Source: JAFDCJ01 sp964527835 (lineage in GTDB: Bacteria; Desulfobacterota; Desulfobacteria; Desulfobacterales; JAFDCJ01). From it: a stretch of DNA of 64,000 bases. The notes beneath the pieces were generated by a model. It was not told the origin of the DNA and did no database searches. It saw nothing but the letters and a program-made list of their open reading frames with translations. Location of the stretch: contig CAZGNV010000022.1 of NCBI GenBank assembly GCA_964527835.1, forward strand, positions 1-64,000, written 5' to 3'. Of the stretch, positions 25,344 through 33,473 are shown piece after piece (the first letter of the stretch is position 1; every line of letters begins with the position of its first letter). Made by a program: the position numbers and the translations under genes.

Positions 25344-26681
25344 ATGAAATCCAGCATCCTTACTAACAACTTGGCAGCGAAAGGTATCCGAACCTACCGG
25401 GTGGTAAACGGCGGGGGGGACAACCATCGGTTGAAGCCAAAGGCCCTGGGCATCAGCAGGTATCTCTATGTTCCCTTGATGGTGATAACCTGTCTGCTGG
25501 TCATGCCCGTGGTTCGGGATTATTTTCTGCAGGCGGGGTGGCGGTGGGCCCATGTCATGCTGCTGTCCTTCGGGGTCTCCTTCAGTCTGAATCCGGTGGT
25601 TTCCAAAATCGCCCGCCGTTTTCAGATTCTCGATCATCCCGGTGAGCGCAAGCTGCATCAGAAAGCAACCCCGCTGTTGGGAGGTGCCTGTGTTTTTATC
25701 GGTTTTCTGACGGCGTTGCTGGTAAACGGAATTTTCTCCCTGCGCTTTGCGGCCATTCTGGCTGCATCCCTGCTGCTTTTCATCGTTGGTGTGGTGGATG
25801 ATTACAGGGAAGTCGCTGCTGGGCTGCGGCTGATGGTGCAGCTTGTTTGCACGGCCCTGGTAATCAGCAGCGGGATTGTGCTGCGGGTCATACCGACGGA
25901 ATTTGGAACTTTTGCGCTGGTCGGAAATATTGTGCTGACGGTCTTCTGGATTGTCGGAATCACCAATGCCATGAATTTTTTTGACGGCATGGATGGGCTG
26001 GCGGCGGGTCTGGGTGCTGTGATCGCCTTTTTTCTCGGGGTGGTTGCTTTTCAGACGGCGCAGCCTTTTGTCGGCTGGATTGCGGTGGCCGTCATGGGAA
26101 GCTGTCTGGGATTTTTGCCCTATAATTTCAAACCCAAAGGCGATGCGGTGATGTTTCTCGGTGATGCCGGCAGCAATGTGATCGGGTTTGTTCTGGCCAG
26201 CCTCGCTGTTTTCGGAGACTGGGCCCAGGGAAACCCGGTGGTGGCCCTGGTTTCTCCCCTGTTGATTTTCTGGATATTGATATTCGACATGGTTCACATT
26301 ACGGTGGAACGGATTGCATCCGGCAAGGTTTTAAACTTCCGCCAATGGATTGCGTATGTGGGCAAAGATCACCTGCACCACCGGCTGGCACAGGCCATGG
26401 GCGGACGCAAGAAAAGTGTCCTTTTCATCTATTTGCTGAGTCTTTGCCTGGGAATCAGTGCCGTGGTCCTGCGCTATGCCAGGCCCATCGATGCGGTTCT
26501 GCTCGTTTTTCAGGCGGTCATCATGGTGGCGCTGATTACGATTCTGGAAAGAAGGGGGCGCCGGGCCAATGCAGATACTGCCCGGCGGCAGCCGGCCGTG
26601 GCCACGGATGGTAACCGTTTCCAACACGTACCGGTGCCGGAAATGGAAATGGCAGCGCCGGTTACGAAAACAAATCTCTAA
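25344..26681 (+). CDS. Polyprenyl-phosphate sugar-1-phosphate transferase (WecA/MraY family)
   Basis: A 445-aa polytopic membrane enzyme that starts glycan assembly by moving a sugar phosphate (probably GlcNAc-1-P) from UDP-sugar to undecaprenyl phosphate. Family marks: VVDDYRE, NAMNFFDGMDGLAAG, FLGDAGSN and DHLHHRL, all on the cytoplasmic side. About ten membrane segments are visible. The frame is open upstream to 25218, but ATG 25344 follows an AACAGGG purine run and gives the usual length. First gene of the Wza/Wzc operon. Confidence 0.9.
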   Translation: MKSSILTNNLAAKGIRTYRVVNGGGDNHRLKPKALGISRYLYVPLMVITCLLVMPVVRDYFLQAGWRWAHVMLLSFGVSFSLNPVVSKIARRFQILDHPGERKLHQKATPLLGGACVFIGFLTALLVNGIFSLRFAAILAASLLLFIVGVVDDYREVAAGLRLMVQLVCTALVISSGIVLRVIPTEFGTFALVGNIVLTVFWIVGITNAMNFFDGMDGLAAGLGAVIAFFLGVVAFQTAQPFVGWIAVAVMGSCLGFLPYNFKPKGDAVMFLGDAGSNVIGFVLASLAVFGDWAQGNPVVALVSPLLIFWILIFDMVHITVERIASGKVLNFRQWIAYVGKDHLHHRLAQAMGGRKKSVLFIYLLSLCLGISAVVLRYARPIDAVLLVFQAVIMVALITILERRGRRANADTARRQPAVATDGNRFQHVPVPEMEMAAPVTKTNL

Positions 26682-26693
26682 CTTGAGAAAAAT

Positions 26694-27761
26694 ATGGGTT
26701 TGGTGGATTTTCGCAAAATAAATGTTGAGGCCCACAAAAACAAGGGCCGGCCGGCAGATCAAAAGCCGAAACTCAGTTTCAGAGAACTGGCGGTTTCCCG
26801 TGAGAACAACCGTGCTGCGGCGGGTGGATCAGCCCAAAGCAACAGACCGTCGCCTGAAAACCGGACGTTGCTGTATGAGAAGGCCTCGTTGTATTTAGAG
26901 CAGGCGTTGAATGCGGTTAGAAACCGCCGCAGCTTTCCGCTGGAGCCCGGGTTTAAAATTCTGCAGAAAATGGCTGCCGTGGATCATCCGGAAGACGCGT
27001 TGTTCATTATGGCCATTCATCTGGATGAACGTTTCCAGTACGTGGTCCATCACAGCGTCAACCTGGCCGTCTATTGCCTGAAAATGGCACAGGATCTGGG
27101 TTTTGGAGAAACCGAAAAACTCGAGCTGGCCATGGCAGCCCTGTTGCATGACATCGGCATGGCGGTGATTCCCGACACACTGCTCTACAAGCAGGAAGCG
27201 CTCAGCGACCGGGAACTCGAAATTCTCCGTGACCGGCCCAACTACAGTTACAAGATCCTGCGTTCTTTTGGTGCTCAATTCGCCTATCTGGCGGAAACGG
27301 CGGTCCAGGTGTATGAAAGAGCAGACGGCTCCGGTTATCCCCGGGGCCTGAAAGGCGGGGAGATTCATGAATATGCCCAGATTATCGGATTGCTGGATAT
27401 GTTTGAGGCCCTGATCCATTCCCGTCCCCAGCGCGACAAACTCACCCATTTTGCGGCGGTCAAGGAAATCATCAACACCTGCAAAACGAAATTTCAGCGC
27501 CGCTATTTGAAGTCTTTGCTGCGTATTTTTACCGCTTTTCCGATTCACAGTTATGTCCGGCTGAATTCCAACGCCATTGGCAAGGTCATCGAGACCTATC
27601 CGGATCAGCCGATGCGGCCCAAACTGAGGATTCTCTTTGATTCCCAACGGCGCAAGGTACTGACCGAAAGAATTGTGGTCCTGCCTGAAGATCCGTTGCT
27701 GAATATCGTTGATTCGGTGCCCGTAAGCGAAATTGAAGCGCTCGACATGGCCGGTGGATAG
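26694..27761 (+). CDS. Degenerate HD-GYP domain protein
   Basis: A 355-aa soluble protein with an HD-GYP domain (about residues 100-280). His119/His120, the His152-Asp153 pair and DGSGYP (211-216) are present. Several residues of active c-di-GMP phosphodiesterases are replaced: HDxGK reads HDIGM (Met156), the HP pair reads RP (181-182), and HHE reads VYE (206-208). It may bind rather than cleave a ligand. The first 60 residues are low-complexity and the last 80 do not match a known domain. It follows the WecA-like gene by 12 nt and may regulate polysaccharide output. Confidence 0.8.
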   Translation: MGLVDFRKINVEAHKNKGRPADQKPKLSFRELAVSRENNRAAAGGSAQSNRPSPENRTLLYEKASLYLEQALNAVRNRRSFPLEPGFKILQKMAAVDHPEDALFIMAIHLDERFQYVVHHSVNLAVYCLKMAQDLGFGETEKLELAMAALLHDIGMAVIPDTLLYKQEALSDRELEILRDRPNYSYKILRSFGAQFAYLAETAVQVYERADGSGYPRGLKGGEIHEYAQIIGLLDMFEALIHSRPQRDKLTHFAAVKEIINTCKTKFQRRYLKSLLRIFTAFPIHSYVRLNSNAIGKVIETYPDQPMRPKLRILFDSQRRKVLTERIVVLPEDPLLNIVDSVPVSEIEALDMAGG

Positions 27762-27768
27762 CAGCGAA

Positions 27769-27858
27769 ATGTCGGGTTTCAAATTTTTAAAAGGTTTTAA
27801 AGAAAACGATTTAAAAAAGAAAGGGAATGCTGGATTTTTGATGAAACAAATAAAGTGA
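27769..27858 (+). CDS. Possible very small basic protein (29 aa)
   Basis: An ATG-initiated frame of 29 codons lies between the HD-GYP and ATPase genes. It encodes a strongly basic peptide rich in Lys and Phe (begins MSGFKFLKGFK). No good Shine-Dalgarno is visible and it ends exactly where a long stem-loop begins. It could be chance, a leader peptide for the downstream gene, or a true small protein. Confidence 0.2.
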   Translation: MSGFKFLKGFKENDLKKKGNAGFLMKQIK

Positions 27859-27904
27859 TTCGGCGGCGGCAGCCAGCCGGTCAATCCGGCCATCCGCCAC
27901 CGAA
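27859..27904 (+). promoter_or_regulatory. Long nested stem-loop in the leader of the ATPase gene
   Basis: Three 5-bp stems nest: TTCGG with CCGAA, GGCGG with CCGCC, and GCCGG with CCGGC around a TCAAT loop, with small internal loops. It ends 13 nt before the ATG of the ExeA-like gene and has no T-run, so a role in mRNA processing, stability or translation of the downstream gene is more likely than termination. Confidence 0.5.
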
Positions 27905-27917
27905 ATGAAGGTGTTTT

Positions 27918-28718
27918 ATGTATTTAGAGCATTGGGGACTTCAAAAAGCGCCTTTTGGGAATGTACCCAACGGCAATGTGTTTTTCAGGTCGCCGCAGCA
28001 TGAAGAGGCCCTGCGCCGTCTGCTTTATGTCATCGAGCAGCGCAAGGGGGTGGCCATGCTGACCGGGGAGGTGGGCTGCGGCAAAACCACCGTCACCCGG
28101 GCCTTGACCAGTGATCTGGACAAAGACCGCTACCGCCTGCATACCATTTCCAATCCCGCCCTGCAGCCCACCGATTTGATCAAGGCGATCCTGCTGAAGT
28201 TGGGGGGCAATGCGGATGACAGCTCCAAGACCGTTTTGCTGGACCGGCTGCAGGCCTTGCTGATCCAGAATGCCGAAAGGGGGATCAGCACCGTTTTGAC
28301 CATTGATGAGGCCCATGTCATCGGCAACCGGGCGACCCTCGATGAGCTGCGGATGCTGCTCAATTTTCAATCTGATGATCAATTTCTGATCACTTTGATC
28401 TTGCTGGGACAACCGCCACTGCTGAAAAATATCTCCGAGCTGCAGCCCTTAAAGGAACGCATCAGCATCAAATTCAATCTTGAACCGCTCGACGATCAGA
28501 ACACCTTGAGCTACGTTGTGCACCGCCTGAAATGGGCCGGGGCCACCCGGGGCATTTTTTCCCGGGAAGCCATCCAGGCCCTTTATGAATTCGCCGGTGG
28601 AATCCCGCTGCGCATCAACAACGTATGCGACCGCTGCCTGCTTATCGGCCTGATGCGGCAAGCCAGAATCGTTGACAGTACAATCGTTCATGACGCCATT
28701 GAGGATCTGGGATCATAG
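27918..28718 (+). CDS. ExeA/GspA-like AAA ATPase
   Basis: A 266-aa AAA+ ATPase of the ExeA type. Walker A is GEVGCGKTT at residues 50-58 and Walker B is VLTIDEAH with Asp130-Glu131; the sensor region follows in LILLGQPPL and a winged-helix-like C-terminus closes the protein. Unlike aeromonad ExeA it ends without a membrane helix or peptidoglycan-binding domain. Homologues recur in exopolysaccharide operons, including exosortase-linked ones, but no exosortase is visible here. AAGGTG precedes the ATG; the next gene starts 2 nt later. Confidence 0.88.
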   Translation: MYLEHWGLQKAPFGNVPNGNVFFRSPQHEEALRRLLYVIEQRKGVAMLTGEVGCGKTTVTRALTSDLDKDRYRLHTISNPALQPTDLIKAILLKLGGNADDSSKTVLLDRLQALLIQNAERGISTVLTIDEAHVIGNRATLDELRMLLNFQSDDQFLITLILLGQPPLLKNISELQPLKERISIKFNLEPLDDQNTLSYVVHRLKWAGATRGIFSREAIQALYEFAGGIPLRINNVCDRCLLIGLMRQARIVDSTIVHDAIEDLGS

Positions 28719-28720
28719 CT

Positions 28721-30961
28721 ATGGACGCAACACAGATGAATATAAAAACACGCTGCCATCTTATTTTTCGTATCAAGCGACCGCTTTTTGCGGTCACTTT
28801 GCTGGCGGTCCTGACGGTTTTCGGCTGTGCCCAAAAAAGCGAAAACTACAAACCGCCGTCAATCAAAGCATCTGAAAGCGGACTGTCCGCGGCCGCTAAA
28901 TTTCGTGCCGTGGCGGTTGCCGATCTGGACAACGACGGCAAACTGGATGTGGTGGGCGGGGCTTCATCTCCCGGGGTGGTCACCGTCAGCTATGGAGACG
29001 GACGCGGCGGCATATCTGCGCCCCTGTATCTTCCGGTTCAGGGAGATGTGCCGTCGGTGGCGGTGGCCGATGTCAACGAGGATGGCATGCCGGACATTGT
29101 CTGTGCCGTGCGGCGGCAGTCCTCGGGGATCAAGGTCTGGTTGAACCGATCCGACCGGCGCTGGGAAGCCGCCCGGGGACCCATTGAAATCAACAAGTAT
29201 GAAGCGGTGCGCATGGCCGATGTCAATGGCGATGGGCACATGGACATAATCGCTGCCAACGCCACATCGGCAACCCAGGGCGGCATTCAGGTCTGGCTGG
29301 GCGACGGCCGGGGTGGCTGGCCGGTGGAGTCCGGCCCCACGGTGACCGGGATTTACATGGATGTCATGGCGGTGGACCTCAACGGCGACGGCAACCTGGA
29401 TCTGGTCGGGGCGGGCTGGGGCACCTACGGCGCGCTGCGGATCTGGCTGGGCGACGGCGCCGGCAACTGGTCGTCTGCTCGCCCCCTGGCAAAGGGCAGC
29501 TTCTACGGACTGAGCACCGGTGACTTAAACGGCGACGGCAACCTGGATGTTTTCGCGGGGTCCCATCGGCGGGGGGTCCGTCTGTTTGAGGGCGACGGCC
29601 GGGGAAATTTTATCAAGGTTCGCAGCCCGGAAGCCTATTTTAAACGCCAGGCTCGGGTAGAGTCGAAGACGGCCACCGGTATCGGCGAAACCCCGCCGCC
29701 GGAAAAAAACGCCAGCTACTGGAGTGTGCAGGTGCTGGATCTGAACGAGGACGGACGGGCCGATGTCCTGGCGGGATCCGTGACCGGGAAGGGAATCAAA
29801 GCCTGGCTCAGTCAGAAGCATTCCGGCTGGCAGCCGCTTGAGGGCCTGTTTCCATCTTCCGGCAATTATTACGAAATCACCCTGGCCGATCTGGATGACG
29901 ATGGGCACACGGACATATGTGCCGCCAGCTTCGGAGAGGGAATCAAAATCTGGAGCGGAAAAAACGATACCCTCAAGATCGCCCGCCAGCGGCAGGTTGA
30001 CCGGGCGGCGTCCCGGGCCAAACCCGGCCCGGTGGCGGCACCGCGGGAAAATAATGTCTACCGTATGATCAACGGGGTGGCCGAGTACAGGATTGGTCCC
30101 GATGACATCCTGGAAATCACCCTCTGGGAAGGCACCACCCCCAAAAAAGAAGAAATCCTTGTGCGTCCCGACGGAAAGATATCCTTTGGCTTTGTGCAGG
30201 ATCTATTTGTTAAGGGGCTTACGCCCTCGGAGCTGGACCGGCTGTTGACAGCCAGCTTCAAGGAATACGTCAGAAATCCGCGCATTGACGTGGTGGTCAA
30301 AAAGCATGACAGCAAGTTTGTCCGGCTGGTGGGGGCGGTGGCCTATTACGGTCCCGGCAGCGGACCCGGCCGGTACAACCTGCGCGGCAAAACCACCGTG
30401 CTGGATGCGCTCACCCGGGCCGGGGGGCCGGCCAAAGACGCCAATTTGCGCAACGTGAGAATCCGGCATCAAAACGGCCAGATTATCACCTTGAATCTTT
30501 ACAAGACCATTTTACAGGGGGACCTGACCCAGAATCCCGTGCTGGACGCCGGAGACCTCGTGTTCCTGCCGACCCTCAAGGAAAGCGGCAACCGTATTTA
30601 TGTTTTCGGCGAGGTGGAAAAACCCGGCGCTTATACGTTCAGCGGCGCTCAGATGCACCTGCTCGATGTGATCGCCGAAGCCGGCGGCGCCACCGTGTTC
30701 GCCTCGGCCTCCAATACGAAGATCGTACGGGGAGATCCCACCCGGCCCGAGATTATGAATGCGGATTTGAAACAACTGATCGAGCAGGGAGACCAGTCCC
30801 AAAATATTGTTCTGGCCGACGGGGACCTGGTGTATGTACCGCGAAACGGATTTGGTGAGATCAAACTTTTTCAGGAGCGCATCAGACCGCTGTTTGATCT
30901 TGTCATCTATCCGGCGCGCACAATCAATGAATGGGATCGGGCCAATGATGTATTCAATTAG
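28721..30961 (+). CDS. Polysaccharide export protein (Wza-type) fused to FG-GAP repeats
   Basis: A 746-aa exported protein, about twice the usual Wza length. A hydrophobic signal segment ends in a lipobox-like VFGC near residue 36, so it is probably a lipoprotein. Residues 60-420 hold seven FG-GAP/VCBS-type repeats with calcium-loop cores such as DLDNDGKLD, DVNEDGMPD, DVNGDGHMD and DLNGDGNLD, expected to form a beta-propeller. From about 448 follows the polysaccharide export domain (YRIGPDDILEITLWEG), then two SLBB domains. It should form the outer membrane export channel with the Wzc-like protein encoded next. The fusion itself is unusual. Confidence 0.9.
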   Translation: MDATQMNIKTRCHLIFRIKRPLFAVTLLAVLTVFGCAQKSENYKPPSIKASESGLSAAAKFRAVAVADLDNDGKLDVVGGASSPGVVTVSYGDGRGGISAPLYLPVQGDVPSVAVADVNEDGMPDIVCAVRRQSSGIKVWLNRSDRRWEAARGPIEINKYEAVRMADVNGDGHMDIIAANATSATQGGIQVWLGDGRGGWPVESGPTVTGIYMDVMAVDLNGDGNLDLVGAGWGTYGALRIWLGDGAGNWSSARPLAKGSFYGLSTGDLNGDGNLDVFAGSHRRGVRLFEGDGRGNFIKVRSPEAYFKRQARVESKTATGIGETPPPEKNASYWSVQVLDLNEDGRADVLAGSVTGKGIKAWLSQKHSGWQPLEGLFPSSGNYYEITLADLDDDGHTDICAASFGEGIKIWSGKNDTLKIARQRQVDRAASRAKPGPVAAPRENNVYRMINGVAEYRIGPDDILEITLWEGTTPKKEEILVRPDGKISFGFVQDLFVKGLTPSELDRLLTASFKEYVRNPRIDVVVKKHDSKFVRLVGAVAYYGPGSGPGRYNLRGKTTVLDALTRAGGPAKDANLRNVRIRHQNGQIITLNLYKTILQGDLTQNPVLDAGDLVFLPTLKESGNRIYVFGEVEKPGAYTFSGAQMHLLDVIAEAGGATVFASASNTKIVRGDPTRPEIMNADLKQLIEQGDQSQNIVLADGDLVYVPRNGFGEIKLFQERIRPLFDLVIYPARTINEWDRANDVFN

Positions 30962-31001
30962 CAATAGAATTCGCGTTTTGGCGGGATAGGGAACGTTTGT
31001 C

Positions 31002-33302
31002 ATGGCACAGTATGATGTTGATTTAAGAGATTACTGGCGGATCATAAAAAAGAGAAAAACCTCGATCATTGTGATGGTCCTGCTGGTGGGTCTCTGCAGT
31101 TACGGGTTTGCCAAGCTCAAGGAACCCAAGCCGCTGTATGAGGCGACTGCCGCCATCAAGATAGATCGTTTTTCCAACCTGGCGTCCATTTTGACCGGCG
31201 GATACTGGCGCCAGTCGGAAAACATGGTCACCCATGCGTACATCATTACCAGTTTTCCCGTAGTGTGCCGGACGGCGCGGACTCTGGGATGGCTGCCGGA
31301 AAAGATTTCCGACGAGGCGGTTCAAAAATCTTCGAAGTACCTGGCCATCATCCGGCGGTTGAAGGAGATGGTGAAAGCCGAGCACGAGGAGGGCACCAAT
31401 ATCATCAATATCCGGGTGGAGTCCGGCGATCCCCGGGAGGCTTCCCGGGTGGCCAATGCTTTCGCGCGTTCCTACCAGGAATACAACCTTCAGGAAAAAA
31501 ACAAGAAAACATTCGAAACCAAGCAGTTTATTGAAAAACAGCTGCGCCTGACCTCCAGCCGGCTCAAGGAGGCCGAAGCCGATCTGCAGGCCTTCAAGGA
31601 AAGCTACGGGCTGATTTCGCTGGATGCCCAGACCCAGAACACCCTCAACCGGCTTTACACGGTGGAAACCGAATACGAAAAGGCCAAAATCGATAAGGCC
31701 GAGGTCGAAGCCCAGCTGCGATTGATTGCCTCTGACGCCTTCAGAACCCCGGATGGGTCAAAGGGGGGATTTTTTACGGCCGCCCCGGATTCTCCGGTCT
31801 ACGGGTTGAAAACCCGGCTCAGTGAACTGCTGTTAAAGCGCCAGACACTGCTGATCAATTTTACCGAGAAACATCCCCGGGTCAAGGAAATCGATGACCA
31901 GATTCAGGCCGTAATCCATGAAACAAAAAAAGAGCTCGAGTCCCTGCTCAAATCATACGCCGCCCGGGAAGAAGACCTGAGGCGCCGGATTTTTCAGCTG
32001 CGCCGGGAAAATCTGAGCATGCCGGAAAAGGGACTGCAGCTGGTGCGGCTGCAGCGCGAGGTGGAGCTTCAGGAATCGCTGTACTCCCAGCTCAAGGAGA
32101 AATACCAGGAAACCCTCATCCAGGAATCCGGCAAGGTGGAGGAAGTCACGATTGTCAAGCCGGCGGTCACTCCCGATGAGCCCTTTAACGTTCCATCCAA
32201 GGTGATGATCGTGATCACCGGCATTGTCATGGGCCTGATTATCGGCGTGGTGTTCGCCTTTCTGGGCGAAGTGTTTGACACCTCCATGGGCACCATCGAG
32301 GACGTGGAGGAGCTGCTGGATATTCCGGTGTTGGGCGTCATCCCCCAGCTGGATGGTGAAATCAAGGGCAAGCGACGGGTGGAACACGCAGCAGGAGGCA
32401 AGGACCGCACCAGGGACCTGATTACCCACTATGAACCCAAATCTATGGGAGCCGAAGCTTTCCGGGCTCTGCGGACCAACCTGCAGTTTCTGCGCCTGGA
32501 GATGCAGGGCAGACATTTTTTAATCACCAGCGCATTCGTGCAGGAAGGCAAAACCCTGAATGCCGTCAACCTGGCCCTGAGCATGGCCCAGGCCGGCAAC
32601 AAGGTGCTGCTGGTAGATGCAGATTTGCGCAAGCCCCTGATCCATCGGATTTTCGGCCTGTCCCGGGAGCCCGGAATCACCGACTATGTGCTGGGCAATT
32701 ATCACTGGCAGGAAGTGACCAACACCATTTCCGACGTCATGCTGGGGGATTTTGGGATCGACGATATTTTAAAGACTCCCGGCATGGACAACCTCAATAT
32801 TGTCACCGCCGGCACCAAGCCGCCCAATCCCACCGAAATCTTGAGCTCATCGCGTTTCCGCGAATTTATCAGCGAAGCCGGCAAGGTCTATGACTATATT
32901 TTTATTGATGCCCCGCCGGTGCTGCCGGTGGCCGATGCGGCGGAAATCGCTCCTCTGGTCGACGGGGTTTTCATGGTGTACACGGTGGGCAAAATCGGCC
33001 GCGGGGTGCTCAAACGGGCCAAGTCCACCCTGGACAATGTCGATGCCAGGGTGCTGGGGGTGATTTTAAACAATGTCCGCCCGGAAGCCGGCCCTGAGTA
33101 TTTCAAATATCACTCGCAGCACTATTATGGCCCGGAAAACCAGCCCAAGCGATCATCATCCAAATTCAGCCAATGGCGGCACAATTTCAGGCAACCCGCC
33201 GGCAAAGGCCCCTGGATAAAATGGGTCGTGCTGGTGATTGCTCTGGGACTGCTGGCCTTCGGCCTGTATTGGCAGGATTGGTACCACCTTCTCTCCGGCT
33301 GA
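31002..33302 (+). CDS. Wzc-type chain-length determinant/tyrosine autokinase
   Basis: A 766-aa inner membrane protein. Wzz domain: membrane helix at about residues 22-42, a long periplasmic coiled-coil region (about 170-400) and a second helix near 405-425. Cytoplasmic BY-kinase domain: Walker A-like FVQEGKT (near 516), Walker A' LLVDADLRKP (near 540) and Walker B FIDAPP (near 635). A tyrosine cluster (EYFKYHSQHYYG, near 699) is the likely autophosphorylation site. Unusually, a further hydrophobic helix ends the protein (about 740-760). It controls polymer length and export with the Wza-type protein encoded upstream. Confidence 0.9.
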   Translation: MAQYDVDLRDYWRIIKKRKTSIIVMVLLVGLCSYGFAKLKEPKPLYEATAAIKIDRFSNLASILTGGYWRQSENMVTHAYIITSFPVVCRTARTLGWLPEKISDEAVQKSSKYLAIIRRLKEMVKAEHEEGTNIINIRVESGDPREASRVANAFARSYQEYNLQEKNKKTFETKQFIEKQLRLTSSRLKEAEADLQAFKESYGLISLDAQTQNTLNRLYTVETEYEKAKIDKAEVEAQLRLIASDAFRTPDGSKGGFFTAAPDSPVYGLKTRLSELLLKRQTLLINFTEKHPRVKEIDDQIQAVIHETKKELESLLKSYAAREEDLRRRIFQLRRENLSMPEKGLQLVRLQREVELQESLYSQLKEKYQETLIQESGKVEEVTIVKPAVTPDEPFNVPSKVMIVITGIVMGLIIGVVFAFLGEVFDTSMGTIEDVEELLDIPVLGVIPQLDGEIKGKRRVEHAAGGKDRTRDLITHYEPKSMGAEAFRALRTNLQFLRLEMQGRHFLITSAFVQEGKTLNAVNLALSMAQAGNKVLLVDADLRKPLIHRIFGLSREPGITDYVLGNYHWQEVTNTISDVMLGDFGIDDILKTPGMDNLNIVTAGTKPPNPTEILSSSRFREFISEAGKVYDYIFIDAPPVLPVADAAEIAPLVDGVFMVYTVGKIGRGVLKRAKSTLDNVDARVLGVILNNVRPEAGPEYFKYHSQHYYGPENQPKRSSSKFSQWRHNFRQPAGKGPWIKWVVLVIALGLLAFGLYWQDWYHLLSG

Positions 33303-33338
33303 TTTGCTTCACTGAAATTCTGATTTAAGCTTTATTGT

Positions 33339-33377
33339 TTGATGTCGCTCAAAATTGACTTTTTACGATTGCGTCAT
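33339..33377. repeat. Dispersed repeat, copy 1 (core GACTTTTT)
   Basis: The stretch opens TTGATG and closes GCGTCA around a TTGACTTTTTACG core. It aligns nearly base for base with 45111-45148. It sits between the Wzc-type and O-antigen ligase genes. Confidence 0.55.
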
Positions 33378-33473
33378 TGTTTGATATTTCGTCTGAGTTG
33401 CCAACCAATGATGGCCCTGTTTGTGCCGGCATCAGGCAGGTGCGGGTCGCGATAGATAAACAGAGGTGCAAGG

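Noticed and set aside
25332..26297. A 321-codon antisense frame over the WecA-like gene
   Set aside because: Gln/His/Pro-rich translation without any motif; the sense strand encodes a clear WecA-family enzyme.
26895..27893. A 332-codon antisense frame over the HD-GYP gene
   Set aside because: No Shine-Dalgarno and no recognisable motifs; fully overlaps a supported gene.
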